Shown piece by piece: positions 36,496 through 46,891 of a stretch of 64,000 bases of DNA. Positions within the stretch are counted from its first letter, which is position 1. Each line of letters begins with the position of its first letter. The stretch spans positions 1 to 64,000 of the forward strand of contig JAUZNZ010000005.1 of NCBI GenBank assembly GCA_030706735.1, written 5' to 3'. A program made the position numbers and the translations under genes. Under the pieces are notes generated by a model, which was given only the letters and a program-made list of their open reading frames with translations, searched no databases and was not told the DNA's origin. This DNA comes from Bacteroidota bacterium. Lineage in GTDB: Bacteria > Bacteroidota > Bacteroidia > Chitinophagales > Chitinophagaceae.

Positions 36496-36534
36496 AAGGA
36501 AGCCGCCCCACTGCATCGGGACGGCTCTTTTTTT
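36496..36534. terminator. Intrinsic terminator between the GH20-GH29 gene and susD
   Basis: A 9-bp stem with one mismatch (agccgcccc at 36501-36509 against gggacggct at 36518-36526) closes an 8-base loop. It is preceded by an A-run and followed by seven T. It lies between convergent genes and probably serves both. Confidence 0.75.
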
Positions 36535-36552
36535 AACCAAAACACTGCTATC

Positions 36553-38118
36553 TTATTTATCCCACCATACGCGGGAAGTCATTTTATCTCCGTTCGCCAG
36601 TCCTTGCACGGCGGCTCCATAATTCGTTCCGTTCGTTGAGGCCTCTCCCTGCGGATAGGTGAAGCGCCGGGGGATCGTACCGCCCGTTGCGTTGCCGGTA
36701 TAGTTCACCGGCGTCAGCGTGGGATAGCCGCTCCTCCTCCAGTTTGCAAAAGACTCATTCTCGTCCATGAAGCTCGTCACCCAGTACTGGTAATTGATCT
36801 GCTTCAGGCCGGTGACCGCATTGTACGGATTGGCCGCGAGGTAGGCGGTGATGGAGGCAGGGGAAGGCCCTGCGCCGAGTTGTGATCCCAGCATCGCCAT
36901 CGAGCCCGTGACGCCGGCGTTGTAATAGGTCGCCGCCGGTGTGCCGGTTACCCAGCCATTCTGCGCCGCTTCGGCCAGGTACAACTGTGTTTCCCCGTAG
37001 GTCAGGAAAAAGGTGGGAGCATCGAGTCGCGCGAAGGTATAGCGATTCACGACCGAATACTTATTCTGTGTGCCCGGCCAGTTGGGTGCATGAGAGATGT
37101 CGAAGGCGCCGCCGCTTACGTCGAATCCATTCGGCTGGCCCAGCTGACTTGCAAAGCTGGTATCCCCCTTGTCGGTCGTGACGCCCGGATCGGCGCATAC
37201 GGTTCCCAGGTAGGAAAGGCGGGGATCGCCTGTGCTGACGAGGTAATCGACGAAGGTCTTGCTGAGGCGCGAGGCATTCGGGTCGTTCCCGATCAGGATC
37301 AGACCGCTACCGTTCGGCACGGGGGTACCGCTTACGACCTGGTGCTGGACGATCGCGTTGTCGACGTTGCTGGTCATGACGCCGCCCTGGGCGGCGGCTG
37401 CTGCCCATTTAGCCGCATTGGTAGCGTCGACCTTGCTCAGGCGCATGGCGATGCGAAGCATTTCCGAATACGCGAACTTCTTCCACTCCACCGGGTCTCC
37501 TCCGTAAAGCAGGTCGCCCGAACCGACCGTATTGTTCGCGTTGGGATTGAGCTTGGATGCCGCATCCTGCAACTCGTTCAGCATGTCGGTATAGATATCC
37601 TGCTGCTTGTCGTATTTGGGCGACGTGATCCCTGAGATATAACCCAGGCCGGCCTGGGAATAAGGACAGTCCCCGTACATGTCCGTGATGCGCTGGAACA
37701 TGAAGACCTTGAAGATGCGCGCGATATTGTAAAAATTGGCTTGCGCGGTATCTCCCTTCGTATGGGTTACTACCTCGACGATGTTGGTGACGCTGTTATT
37801 GTAGTTCTGATCCCAATACGCCGAATTGTAGGCGGCGTTGTACATATATTTGTCCCCGTCCCAGTATCCGGTGGTAGAAGACAGGTGCTGGATCATGCAC
37901 GCCGAATAGATCAGGTTGTTGCGCCAATCCTCATACCCATTGGCGTCGCTGTTGCCGGACGTGATCAACTGGGCATTGGTGAACAGGTAGGCATAATTGA
38001 TATTGCTTGCCGTGATATGGTTCGGGTCGGTGTTGATCCCTACAAAGTCCTTTTTGCAACTGCTGCAGAACAACCCCGCCGCAAGCGCTATGATGAAGGA
38101 TATTTTCGTTGCTTTCAT
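36553..38118 (-). CDS. SusD/RagB-family glycan-binding outer-membrane lipoprotein
   Basis: This 521-residue protein is the surface glycan-binding lid of a SusCD uptake complex. The N-terminus has a lipobox with Cys after FCSSC (about residues 18-21), so it is lipid-anchored to the outer membrane. The pattern of SusD-like_2-type proteins is visible: INTDPNHITASNINYAYLF near 29-47, QNYNNSVTNIVEVV, FQRITDMYGDCPYSQAG near 140 and a C-terminal NWRRSGYPTLTPVNY. The TPR-like helical core is intact. It follows two SusC genes on the same strand, 28 bases after the nearer one. Confidence 0.93.
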   Translation of the reverse strand: MKATKISFIIALAAGLFCSSCKKDFVGINTDPNHITASNINYAYLFTNAQLITSGNSDANGYEDWRNNLIYSACMIQHLSSTTGYWDGDKYMYNAAYNSAYWDQNYNNSVTNIVEVVTHTKGDTAQANFYNIARIFKVFMFQRITDMYGDCPYSQAGLGYISGITSPKYDKQQDIYTDMLNELQDAASKLNPNANNTVGSGDLLYGGDPVEWKKFAYSEMLRIAMRLSKVDATNAAKWAAAAAQGGVMTSNVDNAIVQHQVVSGTPVPNGSGLILIGNDPNASRLSKTFVDYLVSTGDPRLSYLGTVCADPGVTTDKGDTSFASQLGQPNGFDVSGGAFDISHAPNWPGTQNKYSVVNRYTFARLDAPTFFLTYGETQLYLAEAAQNGWVTGTPAATYYNAGVTGSMAMLGSQLGAGPSPASITAYLAANPYNAVTGLKQINYQYWVTSFMDENESFANWRRSGYPTLTPVNYTGNATGGTIPRRFTYPQGEASTNGTNYGAAVQGLANGDKMTSRVWWDK

Positions 38119-38146
38119 GATGAATGTCTTTAGGTTGGGTTAATGA

Positions 38147-41100
38147 TTAGAATTTCACGTTCACGTTAAGACCTAAACTTCTGACCGCCGGGTAACCCGA
38201 TAGCTCCAACCCTTGTCCGTTGGTATTGTTCAAACTGGATTCGGGGTCGATATTCGGAGTGTGTTTTACGAGGGTCGCCAGGTTGCGTCCGACCAGGGAT
38301 ACATTCAATCCCTTAATAAAGCTGTTCCCCAAACTCTTTTCCGGGAGGGAATAGGTCAGCGAAAGACTGCGAAGCTTGATGAAACTCGCGTCATAGACAA
38401 ACTCCTGCGCGATATGATCCGAACCGCCTGCCGAAATATCCTGCCAATACTGTTCCGCATTGACCTTGGTCGTATTCGCGCCGCCGCCGTCCGTCACCCC
38501 TGTTCCTACAAACCCTCCTTCCCGCCCTTGCAAGGTCGTCTTTTGCAAACCGTAATAATAGAGTAGCAGGTTAGTGCCCGAGTAGATCTTCGCTCCGTAC
38601 TTGAAGTCGAATAGTACGGAGAGGGCGAAATTCTTATAGTGGAAGGTATTGCTGAAGCCGCCGGTCGTCTTATACACGCCCGAGCCGAGGGCGATCACGC
38701 TGTCGCTCTGTTCCGGCTCGCCAATGCTGTTAAAAATGGTCTGGCCTTTGACATTCCTTTTGTATCCAAAGCCCATGATCTGTCCATACGGCATGCCGAC
38801 GACATTGCTGACGCTGACCTCGCTGCCCCAACGGGGGAAGGCGCCGCCGATCACGATGCTGCGCAGACCACCGAGGTACTCAACCTGGTTGCTATTGAGT
38901 CCGATGTTGAATGACATATCCCAGCTAAAATTACGGGTTTTAACGGGTGAGCCCGTCAGCAATAATTCGACGCCCTTGTTCCGCAATTTGCCGATGTTCT
39001 CGATGTTGGAGTTGTAGCCGGAGGTGGGGCTCACCGTCACCTGGACGATATCGTTGGTCGTTCGTTTATCATAGACCGCGAGGTCGAACCCGACGCGGTT
39101 ATTCAGGAATTCCATATTCAGGCCGATCTCTTTCTCGGCGATCTGAACCGGTTTGAGGCTGGCATTGGGGATCACCTGGCCGCCCGCGACATAGCCCACG
39201 GGCTGGCCGCTGATGCTGTATCCCTGCAAGCCATAGGTCAGGATATTCTGGTAAGGCGTCGTTCCGTTGGAAGACTGCGCGTAAGAAGCACGCAGCTTGC
39301 CGAAGCTGACCCATTCCGGCATGCGCAGCGCATCCGTGAATACGAAGCTGGCCGCCACGGAAGGATACAGGTAATGATCCGTATTGATGTTCAGGGTGGA
39401 GAACCAGTCATTTCTGGCCGTTACGGTAAGGAAGAGGAAGTTCTTATAGCCCAGGTCGGCGCTGCCGTATACGGAGTTGACGCGGTAGTGGGTGTAATCG
39501 ATGCCGAAGGGCTTGGTCGAAATATTATTCGGGCTATAGAAACCGCTGATCACGAAGGGCCCTGCGGGACCGTTGCCAGAGCCGGGCACGGCGCCCACGC
39601 CATAGATCTGGTTTACGTTGTCCTGCTGATTGCCACCCACATTGGCATTGAAGGTCAGGTCCGGGCCAAAATGTTTATTGATACCGATCAGGAAATTGCT
39701 GTTCAGTTCATGGTAGTTCACTTCATACTGCGTCAGGTTGCCCCCGTGGCCGCTGCTGCGCGTATATTCCACGCCGGAGGGCGTGATCTGGGTCACGTCG
39801 AAAATGTACCCGTCGCGCGTCACCTGACCTTGCAGATAGAGCCAATCGAGGATGTTGTATTTGAGCGTCAGTCCACCCGTCAGGCGATTGCGCGAAGTGG
39901 CATTCTGGTAGTCATAGGCGATATAATAGGGGTTCTCGAAATAGACGTCGGCGCCCGGATTCAGCTCGGTGCCGTCGGGGTTCACGGTATGATCCTTCAT
40001 CCAGCGGATGTCGAAACTGTTGGCCAGATAAAGAGGCGCAGCCAGTACGTTGCCCGGCGCGTCGGAGAAAGACGCCCGGTTCCTGACCTGCTCAAAAATA
40101 TAGTTCGCCGTAAGGGTCATGGACAGGCGGTTGGTGATATTATAGTTCGAGTTGAAATTGACCGCCTGCGATTTCATATTCGAATTGGGCACCACGGTGC
40201 CGAGGTAAAGATTCGAGAGACCTAGGCGGAAATGCCCCTTGTCATTGCCTCCTGTGAGACCGACGGAGGTTTGATTGGTCAGGCCGGTCTTGAAGAAATT
40301 TTTGAAATTGTCCTTCATGGGGCTATAACTATAGCTGTCGCCCAGGAAGTTGACCGCCTGGGAGCCGTCCAGTTTGGCGCCCCAGGAAAGATAGGGAGCA
40401 TTTTGTGCCGCAATCGCGCTGTTTGGCTTTACGCCAAGCGTCCCCTGGCCATAGGTATATTGATAATCGCGGTCATCGATCACCGTGTTGGCCGTGAAAT
40501 TATTGTTGATCTCCACGCCGATGCCGCGTGCCTTGCTGCCGGACTTGGTGGTAATGAGGATGGCGCCATTGCCGCCCCGATAGCCGTACAAGGCAGACGC
40601 CGCCGCGCCCTTCAGTACCTGCATGCTTTCGATATCATCGGCATTGATATTCGACAGGCCGTCGCCGAGATCCTGGCCGCCCCATTCGCCGGCATAGCCC
40701 TGATTGGAATTGTCATAGGGCACGCCGTCAATGACATAAAGAGGTTGATTATTGCCGCTGAGCGATGCGTTGCCGCGGATGAGAACGCGGCTGCTGCCAT
40801 AAGGGCCGGTAGCATCTCCCGCCACGGCTACGCCGGCCACCTGGCCGGTCAGGGCATTGCCGATATTCATTTCACGCGACTGGGTCAGTTTGGAGCCGTC
40901 CACTTCCGTTGTGGAGTAACCGAGGGAGCGGGCCTGCTTTTTAATGCCCAGGGCGGTCACGACCACTTCCGTCATTTGCGTATTGGACGATACGAGCGTC
41001 ACATTGATCGTCGTTTCGTTGCCGACCGTGACTTCCTGTTGTTTAAAGCCAATGGAAGAAAAGACCAGCACGTCGCCGCTCTTTGCGTTGATGGCAAAAG

Positions 41101-41329
41101 CGCCGCTGCTGTTCGTAAATGTTCCCTTCTTCGCACCTTTGACCATCACGCTTACATCCTGCAAGGGTTTGCCGTCTGTGCCGGTAACCGTGCCGACAAT
41201 GAGCGTGCGGGGAGAAAGTTGTACGGGAGAGTGCGCAGTCAGGCTTTGCGCTCCGGCCTGCGCTAAAAAAAGAGCTTGTATGCCCAGGAGGCAGAAGAGC
41301 ACACGATAACTCATGCTAATTTTTCTCAT
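38147..41329 (-). CDS. SusC/RagA-family TonB-dependent outer-membrane transporter, copy B
   Basis: This 1060-residue beta-barrel imports oligosaccharides with energy from TonB. The order is signal peptide (ending AQAGAQ), a carboxypeptidase-D-like regulatory domain (GTVTGTDGKPLQDVSVMVKG, about 48-120), a plug with the SusC signature YGSSRVLIRGNASLSGNNQP, and a barrel ending in LNVNVKF with a terminal Phe. There is no STN domain. The start at 41329 (MRKISMSYR) was preferred because the paralogue upstream begins with the same MRK context. It pairs with the downstream SusD. Long identical blocks are shared with copy A, showing recent duplication. Confidence 0.95.
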   Translation of the reverse strand: MRKISMSYRVLFCLLGIQALFLAQAGAQSLTAHSPVQLSPRTLIVGTVTGTDGKPLQDVSVMVKGAKKGTFTNSSGAFAINAKSGDVLVFSSIGFKQQEVTVGNETTINVTLVSSNTQMTEVVVTALGIKKQARSLGYSTTEVDGSKLTQSREMNIGNALTGQVAGVAVAGDATGPYGSSRVLIRGNASLSGNNQPLYVIDGVPYDNSNQGYAGEWGGQDLGDGLSNINADDIESMQVLKGAAASALYGYRGGNGAILITTKSGSKARGIGVEINNNFTANTVIDDRDYQYTYGQGTLGVKPNSAIAAQNAPYLSWGAKLDGSQAVNFLGDSYSYSPMKDNFKNFFKTGLTNQTSVGLTGGNDKGHFRLGLSNLYLGTVVPNSNMKSQAVNFNSNYNITNRLSMTLTANYIFEQVRNRASFSDAPGNVLAAPLYLANSFDIRWMKDHTVNPDGTELNPGADVYFENPYYIAYDYQNATSRNRLTGGLTLKYNILDWLYLQGQVTRDGYIFDVTQITPSGVEYTRSSGHGGNLTQYEVNYHELNSNFLIGINKHFGPDLTFNANVGGNQQDNVNQIYGVGAVPGSGNGPAGPFVISGFYSPNNISTKPFGIDYTHYRVNSVYGSADLGYKNFLFLTVTARNDWFSTLNINTDHYLYPSVAASFVFTDALRMPEWVSFGKLRASYAQSSNGTTPYQNILTYGLQGYSISGQPVGYVAGGQVIPNASLKPVQIAEKEIGLNMEFLNNRVGFDLAVYDKRTTNDIVQVTVSPTSGYNSNIENIGKLRNKGVELLLTGSPVKTRNFSWDMSFNIGLNSNQVEYLGGLRSIVIGGAFPRWGSEVSVSNVVGMPYGQIMGFGYKRNVKGQTIFNSIGEPEQSDSVIALGSGVYKTTGGFSNTFHYKNFALSVLFDFKYGAKIYSGTNLLLYYYGLQKTTLQGREGGFVGTGVTDGGGANTTKVNAEQYWQDISAGGSDHIAQEFVYDASFIKLRSLSLTYSLPEKSLGNSFIKGLNVSLVGRNLATLVKHTPNIDPESSLNNTNGQGLELSGYPAVRSLGLNVNVKF

Positions 41330-41485
41330 TTGCAGCAATTTTTGGGTAAAATAGATGAATGCTTTACATGCAAGTGGCGTGGAAGGCGCTTCTGTAATGT
41401 GCGATCCGGGATTTTTTTTGTTTACATCGATTGCATTGGAGACGAAGAGCGGGTGGGAGACGAAGAGCCGGCGGGAGACGCCTAT

Positions 41486-44400
41486 TTACAAACGCATGTT
41501 GATGTTGAGGCCCATGCTCCGGACGGCAGGATAGCCGGAAAGCTCCAGCCCCTGCCCATTACTGTTATTGATACTCGATTCGGGATCGATATTGGGGGTA
41601 TGTTTGACCAGTGTGGCCAGGTTGCGTCCGACCAGCGAGATCGTCAGGCCCTTGATGACCCCGTTCTTGCTCTTTTTTTCCGGGAAGGAATACGCCAGGA
41701 TGAGCGAGCGGAGCTTTACGAAGCTGGCGTCGTAGACGAATTCCTCGGCGATATGGTCGGCGCCCGTAGCGGAGATATCCTGGAAATATTGCTGGGCCGG
41801 TACGGAAAAAGTATTGGGGTGGCCATTTTCCAGCACGCCGGGACCTATATACCCGCCCTCCCTGCCCTGCAAGGTGGCCGACTGCAGACCATAGTAATAA
41901 AGCAAGAGGTTGGTGCCTGAATAGATCTTTGCGCCGAACTTGAAATCGACGAGGAAGGAAAGTGAAAGATCCTTATAGTGGAACTCGTTGCTGAGGCCGC
42001 CGGTTTGCCTGTACACCGTAGAGCCCAGGGGGATGATGCCGGCATGTTCCGGTTCGCCTGCCGGCGCGGGATTGCTTAGGCCATCGCTATAGATGTAGCG
42101 GCCGCGGGGGTCGCGCTTATAGGCGAAACCCATGATCTGTCCATACGGCATGCCGACGACATTGCTGATGCTCACCTCGCTGCCCCAGCGGGGGTAGGCG
42201 CCATCGATGACGATGCTGTTCAAGCCGCCGATATACAGCACCTTATTATTATTGACCGCGAAATTAAAGGACAGGTCCCATTTGAAGGATTTTGACTTCA
42301 CGGGGTTGGCGGTGAACAGCAGCTCGAAGCCGCTATTTCTGATCCTGCCGATATTTTGCACATCCTGGGTATAACCGGAGGTCGGGCTCACCGTTATCTT
42401 GACGATATCGTCGGTGGTTTGCTTGTCATAGTAAGTCAGGTCGAATCCGAGGCGGCTTTCCAGGAATTGCATATAGAGGCCGCCCTCCTTTTCCGAAATG
42501 CTGACGGGCCTCAGGTTGGCGTTGGGGATCAGGCTGCCGGTCGAGACATATCCCAGTTGCTGTCCGCTGACGGTATAGCCCTGCAATCCGTAGGTCAGCG
42601 TATTCTGATACGGTTCCGTCCCGTTCGAAGAACCTGCAAGCGAGGCCCTGAGCTTGCCTGAGCTGATCCATGCAGGCATATGCCAGGCCTCGGTAAAGAC
42701 CAGGCTGGCCGAGACCGACGGATAGAGATAATGATCCGTATTGATATTCAGCGTCGAGAACCAATCGTTGCGTGCGGTCAGACTGAGAAAAAGGTAGTTC
42801 CTGAATCCCAGGTCGGCGCTGCCGTACACCGAATTCACGCGGTAATGCTTATAAAAATTGCTATATGGCTTGACGGCAATATTATCCTGATTGTAGTAGC
42901 CGGCAATGATGAAGGGCCCGGCCGCCCGGTTATTCGAATTCGGCACGGCCCCGATGCCACCTACCGAGTTGATATTGTCCTGCCTGTTGGCGCCCAGGTG
43001 CGCATTGAAACTGACCTCCTTTCCGAACAACCTGTCCACGCCGACCATGATATTGTCGTTCAACTCGTGATAGTTCACGGTATACTGTGTCAGATTGCCG
43101 CCGTGCAACCCATCGCTGCGGGTATATTCCACTCCCGAAGGCACGATATTGGTCGCGTCGAAAATATAGCCGTCGAAAGAGACCTGGCCCTGCACGTATA
43201 ACCAGTCCAGGAGATTGTCCTTCAGGGTCAGGCCGCCGGTGAAGCGATTGCGTGCCGTCCGGTTCTGATAATCGTACGCGATGTAATACGGGTTCTCGAA
43301 ATAGGGGTCCGAGTTGCCGGGCAGATGTTCCGTGCCGTCCGGGTTGACCGTATTGTTTTTCATCCAGCGGATGTCGAAGGAGTTGGCCAGGTAGAGCGGG
43401 GCGGCGATCACGTTTCCGGGAGCATCGGACAGGGAAGCCCGGTTGTTGACCTGCTCGAGAATATAGTCTGCCGTCAGGATCATTTGCAACCTGTTAGTCA
43501 CGAAATAGGTGGAATTGAAATTGAGGGCCTGCTGCCGCATGGCCGAATTGGGCACGATCGCGTTGAGGTCGAGGGTTGAACCGGCAAGCCGGAAATGCCC
43601 CTTGTTATTACCGCCGGTCAGCGCTACGGACAGTTGGTTTGTCGAGCCCGTCCGGAAGAAATCGGAAAAGCCATTTTTCGCGGGTGCGTAAATATAATTG
43701 TTGCCGAGATAATTCACTGCCTGCGAGCCATCCAACCTGGCTCCCCAGCTATAATAAGGACTTTCGAGCGCGACGTCCTTCCCAAGCGGTTTGACACCCG
43801 AAATGCCCTGGCCATATACATATTGATATTTGCGCTCGTCAATGACCGAATTGAGCACCCCGTTATCATTCACCTGGATGCCGATCCCGCGTGTCCGGGA
43901 GCCGGATTTGGTGGTGATCAGGATCGCGCCGTTACCGCCGCGAAACCCGTAGAGGGCCGAGGCCGCCACGCCTTTCAATACCAGGACGGACTCGATATCA
44001 TCCGGATTGATATTGGACAGACCGTCGCCCAGGTCGGCGCCTCCCCATTCGTTCGAATAGCCCTGGTTGCTATTGTCGTAGGGGATCCCGTCGATGACAT
44101 AGAGTGGTTGGTTATTGCCGCTAAGGGAGGCATTGCCGCGGATCAGCACCCTGCTGCTGCCGTAGGGGCCCGTACCATTGACGGCCACGCTGACACCGGC
44201 CACCTGCCCGATCAGGGCATTCCCGAAATTGATCTCGCGGGATTGGGTGAATGCGGAGCCCGGGAGTTCCGTGGCGGAGTAGCCCATCGAACGGGATTGC
44301 TTTTTAATTCCCATGGCGGTCACCAGTACTTCGGTCAGGGGTTGGTCGGAGGGTTCGAGCACGATATCGTTCCGGACGGCTTCTCCCGCCGGGAGTTCCT

Positions 44401-45001
44401 TATTCCTGAACCCCACAAAAGAAAAGATCAGGATATCCTTTTGCGCCGCCGACAGTTCGAAACCCCCTCCGAGATCCGTAGAGGTCCCTTTATTCGTTCC
44501 CTTGAGGGTAACGCTGACGCCTTGCAGGTACCTTCCGTCGGCCGCCATCACTTTTCCGGCAATATTCGTTCTTACCGAAGCGGCGGCGATACTGTCCTCG
44601 CGGTCATATGCCGGGTACTGGATCGGGATCGTCGCATTTTCGTCCGGATTTTTTCCCGGGTTCCGCCTGGCCAGGATGACGAAGGTGCTTTCGTCGACCT
44701 TCTTATAATTGAGGCCGGTATTGCGCAGTACCTGGTCCAGGATCCGTTCGATGTTCAGGTCGGGTTGGATGACGGGCGTGTTGACGAGTACGGACCCGAG
44801 GGTTTGCTGGGAGAAAAGGAAATATACTCCCTTGGTATGGTTCAATTCGATGAGCACGTCGAGAAGAGGTCGTTTGGCGGGGGCATTTTGTTTTCCGGGA
44901 GAATAGGAGTACTTACTCTGGGCATTAGCGGGAAAGGCACACAAAAAAAATTGTGCACCAAGAAGAAATCCAAGCATGCAGTAAGGGCTTGATTTTCTCA
45001 T
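41486..45001 (-). CDS. SusC/RagA-family TonB-dependent transporter with N-terminal STN signalling domain, copy A
   Basis: This 1171-residue protein adds an N-terminal secretin/TonB short domain (about 45-110, including LIELNHTKGVYFLFSQQTL and LDQVLRNTGLNYKK) before the CPD-like domain (AGKVMAADGRYLQGVSVTLKG) and the SusC plug and barrel. STN domains contact FecR-type anti-sigma proteins, and a fecR gene lies 27 bases upstream. It is therefore probably the ligand-sensing transporter that signals to the sigma factor. It has no SusD of its own directly downstream; the next genes are SusC copy B and a single SusD. Confidence 0.95.
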   Translation of the reverse strand: MRKSSPYCMLGFLLGAQFFLCAFPANAQSKYSYSPGKQNAPAKRPLLDVLIELNHTKGVYFLFSQQTLGSVLVNTPVIQPDLNIERILDQVLRNTGLNYKKVDESTFVILARRNPGKNPDENATIPIQYPAYDREDSIAAASVRTNIAGKVMAADGRYLQGVSVTLKGTNKGTSTDLGGGFELSAAQKDILIFSFVGFRNKELPAGEAVRNDIVLEPSDQPLTEVLVTAMGIKKQSRSMGYSATELPGSAFTQSREINFGNALIGQVAGVSVAVNGTGPYGSSRVLIRGNASLSGNNQPLYVIDGIPYDNSNQGYSNEWGGADLGDGLSNINPDDIESVLVLKGVAASALYGFRGGNGAILITTKSGSRTRGIGIQVNDNGVLNSVIDERKYQYVYGQGISGVKPLGKDVALESPYYSWGARLDGSQAVNYLGNNYIYAPAKNGFSDFFRTGSTNQLSVALTGGNNKGHFRLAGSTLDLNAIVPNSAMRQQALNFNSTYFVTNRLQMILTADYILEQVNNRASLSDAPGNVIAAPLYLANSFDIRWMKNNTVNPDGTEHLPGNSDPYFENPYYIAYDYQNRTARNRFTGGLTLKDNLLDWLYVQGQVSFDGYIFDATNIVPSGVEYTRSDGLHGGNLTQYTVNYHELNDNIMVGVDRLFGKEVSFNAHLGANRQDNINSVGGIGAVPNSNNRAAGPFIIAGYYNQDNIAVKPYSNFYKHYRVNSVYGSADLGFRNYLFLSLTARNDWFSTLNINTDHYLYPSVSASLVFTEAWHMPAWISSGKLRASLAGSSNGTEPYQNTLTYGLQGYTVSGQQLGYVSTGSLIPNANLRPVSISEKEGGLYMQFLESRLGFDLTYYDKQTTDDIVKITVSPTSGYTQDVQNIGRIRNSGFELLFTANPVKSKSFKWDLSFNFAVNNNKVLYIGGLNSIVIDGAYPRWGSEVSISNVVGMPYGQIMGFAYKRDPRGRYIYSDGLSNPAPAGEPEHAGIIPLGSTVYRQTGGLSNEFHYKDLSLSFLVDFKFGAKIYSGTNLLLYYYGLQSATLQGREGGYIGPGVLENGHPNTFSVPAQQYFQDISATGADHIAEEFVYDASFVKLRSLILAYSFPEKKSKNGVIKGLTISLVGRNLATLVKHTPNIDPESSINNSNGQGLELSGYPAVRSMGLNINMRL

Positions 45002-45028
45002 TTGCAGTATTTTGGTAAACCCAGCGCT

Positions 45029-46057
45029 CTACTTTTGCGAATGGTTCCTGATCACGATGTCCCCATTCTGTCTTACCACGTCGAAGTCGCCTGTCGCTTC
45101 CAATGCCTGTAATAATACGTCCAGGTTATTATTGCGTAAGATCCCGTTGATGGTTTTCTCTTTGACCGAATCATCCGCGAGCTTCACATCCACCCCATAT
45201 TGATCCCTGATGACCCGGACCAACTCACGGATCGGCGTCCGGTAAAATTCCAGCTTCTGCTCTTTCCAGGCTGCCAGGCTATCGCTCCTGACCGTCTTCT
45301 TTTCGAGCAGGGAGTGACCGTACTCCACATAATCTCCCGGCTTCATGCTCAGGTCCGCGCAACGGTCGCATCCGGGTTGGTGCAGGATCACGCTGCCTTC
45401 CTGAAGCATCACGTTATCCCTCCCGTCCCGGTTCACTACATTGAATTGCGTGCCGGTCACGATCACGTCGAAATGATCCGTATGCACGATAAAGCGGCTC
45501 TTCAGGGGCGTCTTACGCACGTGAAACCAGGCCTCTCCCTTAAGCCATACTTCGCGATCGACCCCATCCCGCCAACCGGTGGAATAATTGAGCTCGCTAT
45601 GGGCATTTATCGTTACTTCGGTGCCATCGGGCAATTGCCGTTGCCTGATCTCACCGTATTGCGTGCGAAAACTGGAATGACCGGAGAGGAGGCTCCTGGT
45701 GAATAGCGCCCCGGATACGATCACGGTCACAATGGCTGCGGCCGCCAGCAAGCGGCGACGGCTGGAGAGGATACCGCCTGTTCCGGCCGTTGCGGAAGAG
45801 GATTGGCGGATCTTGTCCATGAGCGCCTGTTCGGCAGCCATCGCTTGTCCGGCAGGCAGTCCCTGCTCACGGATACGCAGCGAATCCAACAATCTGACGG
45901 CCTGTTGAACCAGTTCCCCGCGGCCGGCGCCTGCGGATATCCAATGCTCCAGATCCTTCTCTTTTCCCGGATCGGCGCCTTCCCCGGTCTTAAAATACCA
46001 GGCAAGAAAGGATTCGTCGGCCAGCAACTGTTCCGGTTCAAGATAATTTTCTAACAT
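45029..46057 (-). CDS. FecR-family anti-sigma/signal-transducing membrane protein
   Basis: This 342-residue inner-membrane protein has one membrane helix near 108-128 (RRLLAAAAIVTVIVSGALF). A cytoplasmic N-terminal part of about 105 residues would hold the sigma factor. The periplasmic FecR domain follows, with TEVTINAHSELNYSTGWRDG and VWLKGEAWFHV near 150-185, and a C-terminal DUF4974-like STN-contact domain (KLEFYRTPIRELVRVIRDQYGVDV). It transmits the signal from the STN-bearing SusC copy A to the divergent ECF sigma factor. This cell-surface signalling layout is established for the family. Confidence 0.95.
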   Translation of the reverse strand: MLENYLEPEQLLADESFLAWYFKTGEGADPGKEKDLEHWISAGAGRGELVQQAVRLLDSLRIREQGLPAGQAMAAEQALMDKIRQSSSATAGTGGILSSRRRLLAAAAIVTVIVSGALFTRSLLSGHSSFRTQYGEIRQRQLPDGTEVTINAHSELNYSTGWRDGVDREVWLKGEAWFHVRKTPLKSRFIVHTDHFDVIVTGTQFNVVNRDGRDNVMLQEGSVILHQPGCDRCADLSMKPGDYVEYGHSLLEKKTVRSDSLAAWKEQKLEFYRTPIRELVRVIRDQYGVDVKLADDSVKEKTINGILRNNNLDVLLQALEATGDFDVVRQNGDIVIRNHSQK

Positions 46058-46249
46058 ACAAAGGATAACATCTTACTTGAAAGTATAGTTAAAGATAGGT
46101 TTGTAATGTCCTTTGAGGAAGTTTTTCGCGGTTTTTTTCGATTCCCGGATCAAAAATCCAGCCCTGAAACCCAGCGCATTGTTTAATTTCCTACATTCAA
46201 TGAACATGTCATTCCCGAACCTTTCGCTTTGATGTGTAAATGACCGCCA

Positions 46250-46819
46250 TTGAGCACTGCTGACCAGGACATAATGCTGTGGGAATCCTTCCGTAAAGGA
46301 GATAAGGACGCTTTTGCCGCGCTGTTCCGGGCGCACTATGAAGCCCTGTTCCGCTATGGCTCCAAATTCACGCCCGAGAACGAACAACTGGAGGACTGTA
46401 TCCAGGAACTGTTCATCGAACTTTGGCAGGCGAAGTCCCGCACCCCGGTGATCTCGGTTAAGGCGTATCTGCTTAAATCACTGAAGTATAAGCTATTAAG
46501 AACATTGACCCAGCGAGGAAGGGTCGTACAACTGACCGATAAGGATGGCCCGTCCTTCGAATGGAGCCATGAGAACCTGCTTATCGCGGAGCAGGAGGAT
46601 TTAGATAAACGGAAGCGGGTGATGGAGGCCATGGGGCGGCTGCCTGCCAGGCAGAAAGAGATCATTTACCTGAAATATTACCAGAACCTGAGCTATGAAG
46701 AGGTCAGCGAGATCATGAATATCAATTACCAGGTGGCCCGAAATCTCCTGTATCAGGCCATTAAGTCTTTAAAGAATCTACTGGCTTTGTCCCTCGAACT
46801 CTTCTTCTTTCTTCTCTGA
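46250..46819 (+). CDS. ECF-type RNA polymerase sigma factor
   Basis: This 189-residue sigma-70 factor of the extracytoplasmic type starts at a TTG at 46250, which gives the usual short lead before the conserved LWESFRKGDKDAFAALF. An ATG at 46274 (MLWESFRKGD, 181 residues) is the alternative. Region 2 (about 20-85) includes QLEDCIQELFIELWQ. Region 4 (about 120-180) includes MGRLPARQKEIIYLKYYQNLSYEEVSEIM, a complete helix-turn-helix. It is divergent from fecR and should be released to transcribe the SusC/D genes when ligand is present. Confidence 0.93.
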   Translation: MSTADQDIMLWESFRKGDKDAFAALFRAHYEALFRYGSKFTPENEQLEDCIQELFIELWQAKSRTPVISVKAYLLKSLKYKLLRTLTQRGRVVQLTDKDGPSFEWSHENLLIAEQEDLDKRKRVMEAMGRLPARQKEIIYLKYYQNLSYEEVSEIMNINYQVARNLLYQAIKSLKNLLALSLELFFFLL

Positions 46820-46891
46820 AAAAAATTTTAGTAAAACGCAGGGATCGTTACATTTTATATCGGAGCGACACTGATGAAGGGAAATTGGGAT

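Noticed and set aside
43595-44992. 465-residue open frame antisense to SusC copy A (and a similar one at 40232-41266 for copy B)
   Set aside because: The two shadows resemble each other only because the SusC paralogues do; neither has features of a real protein.
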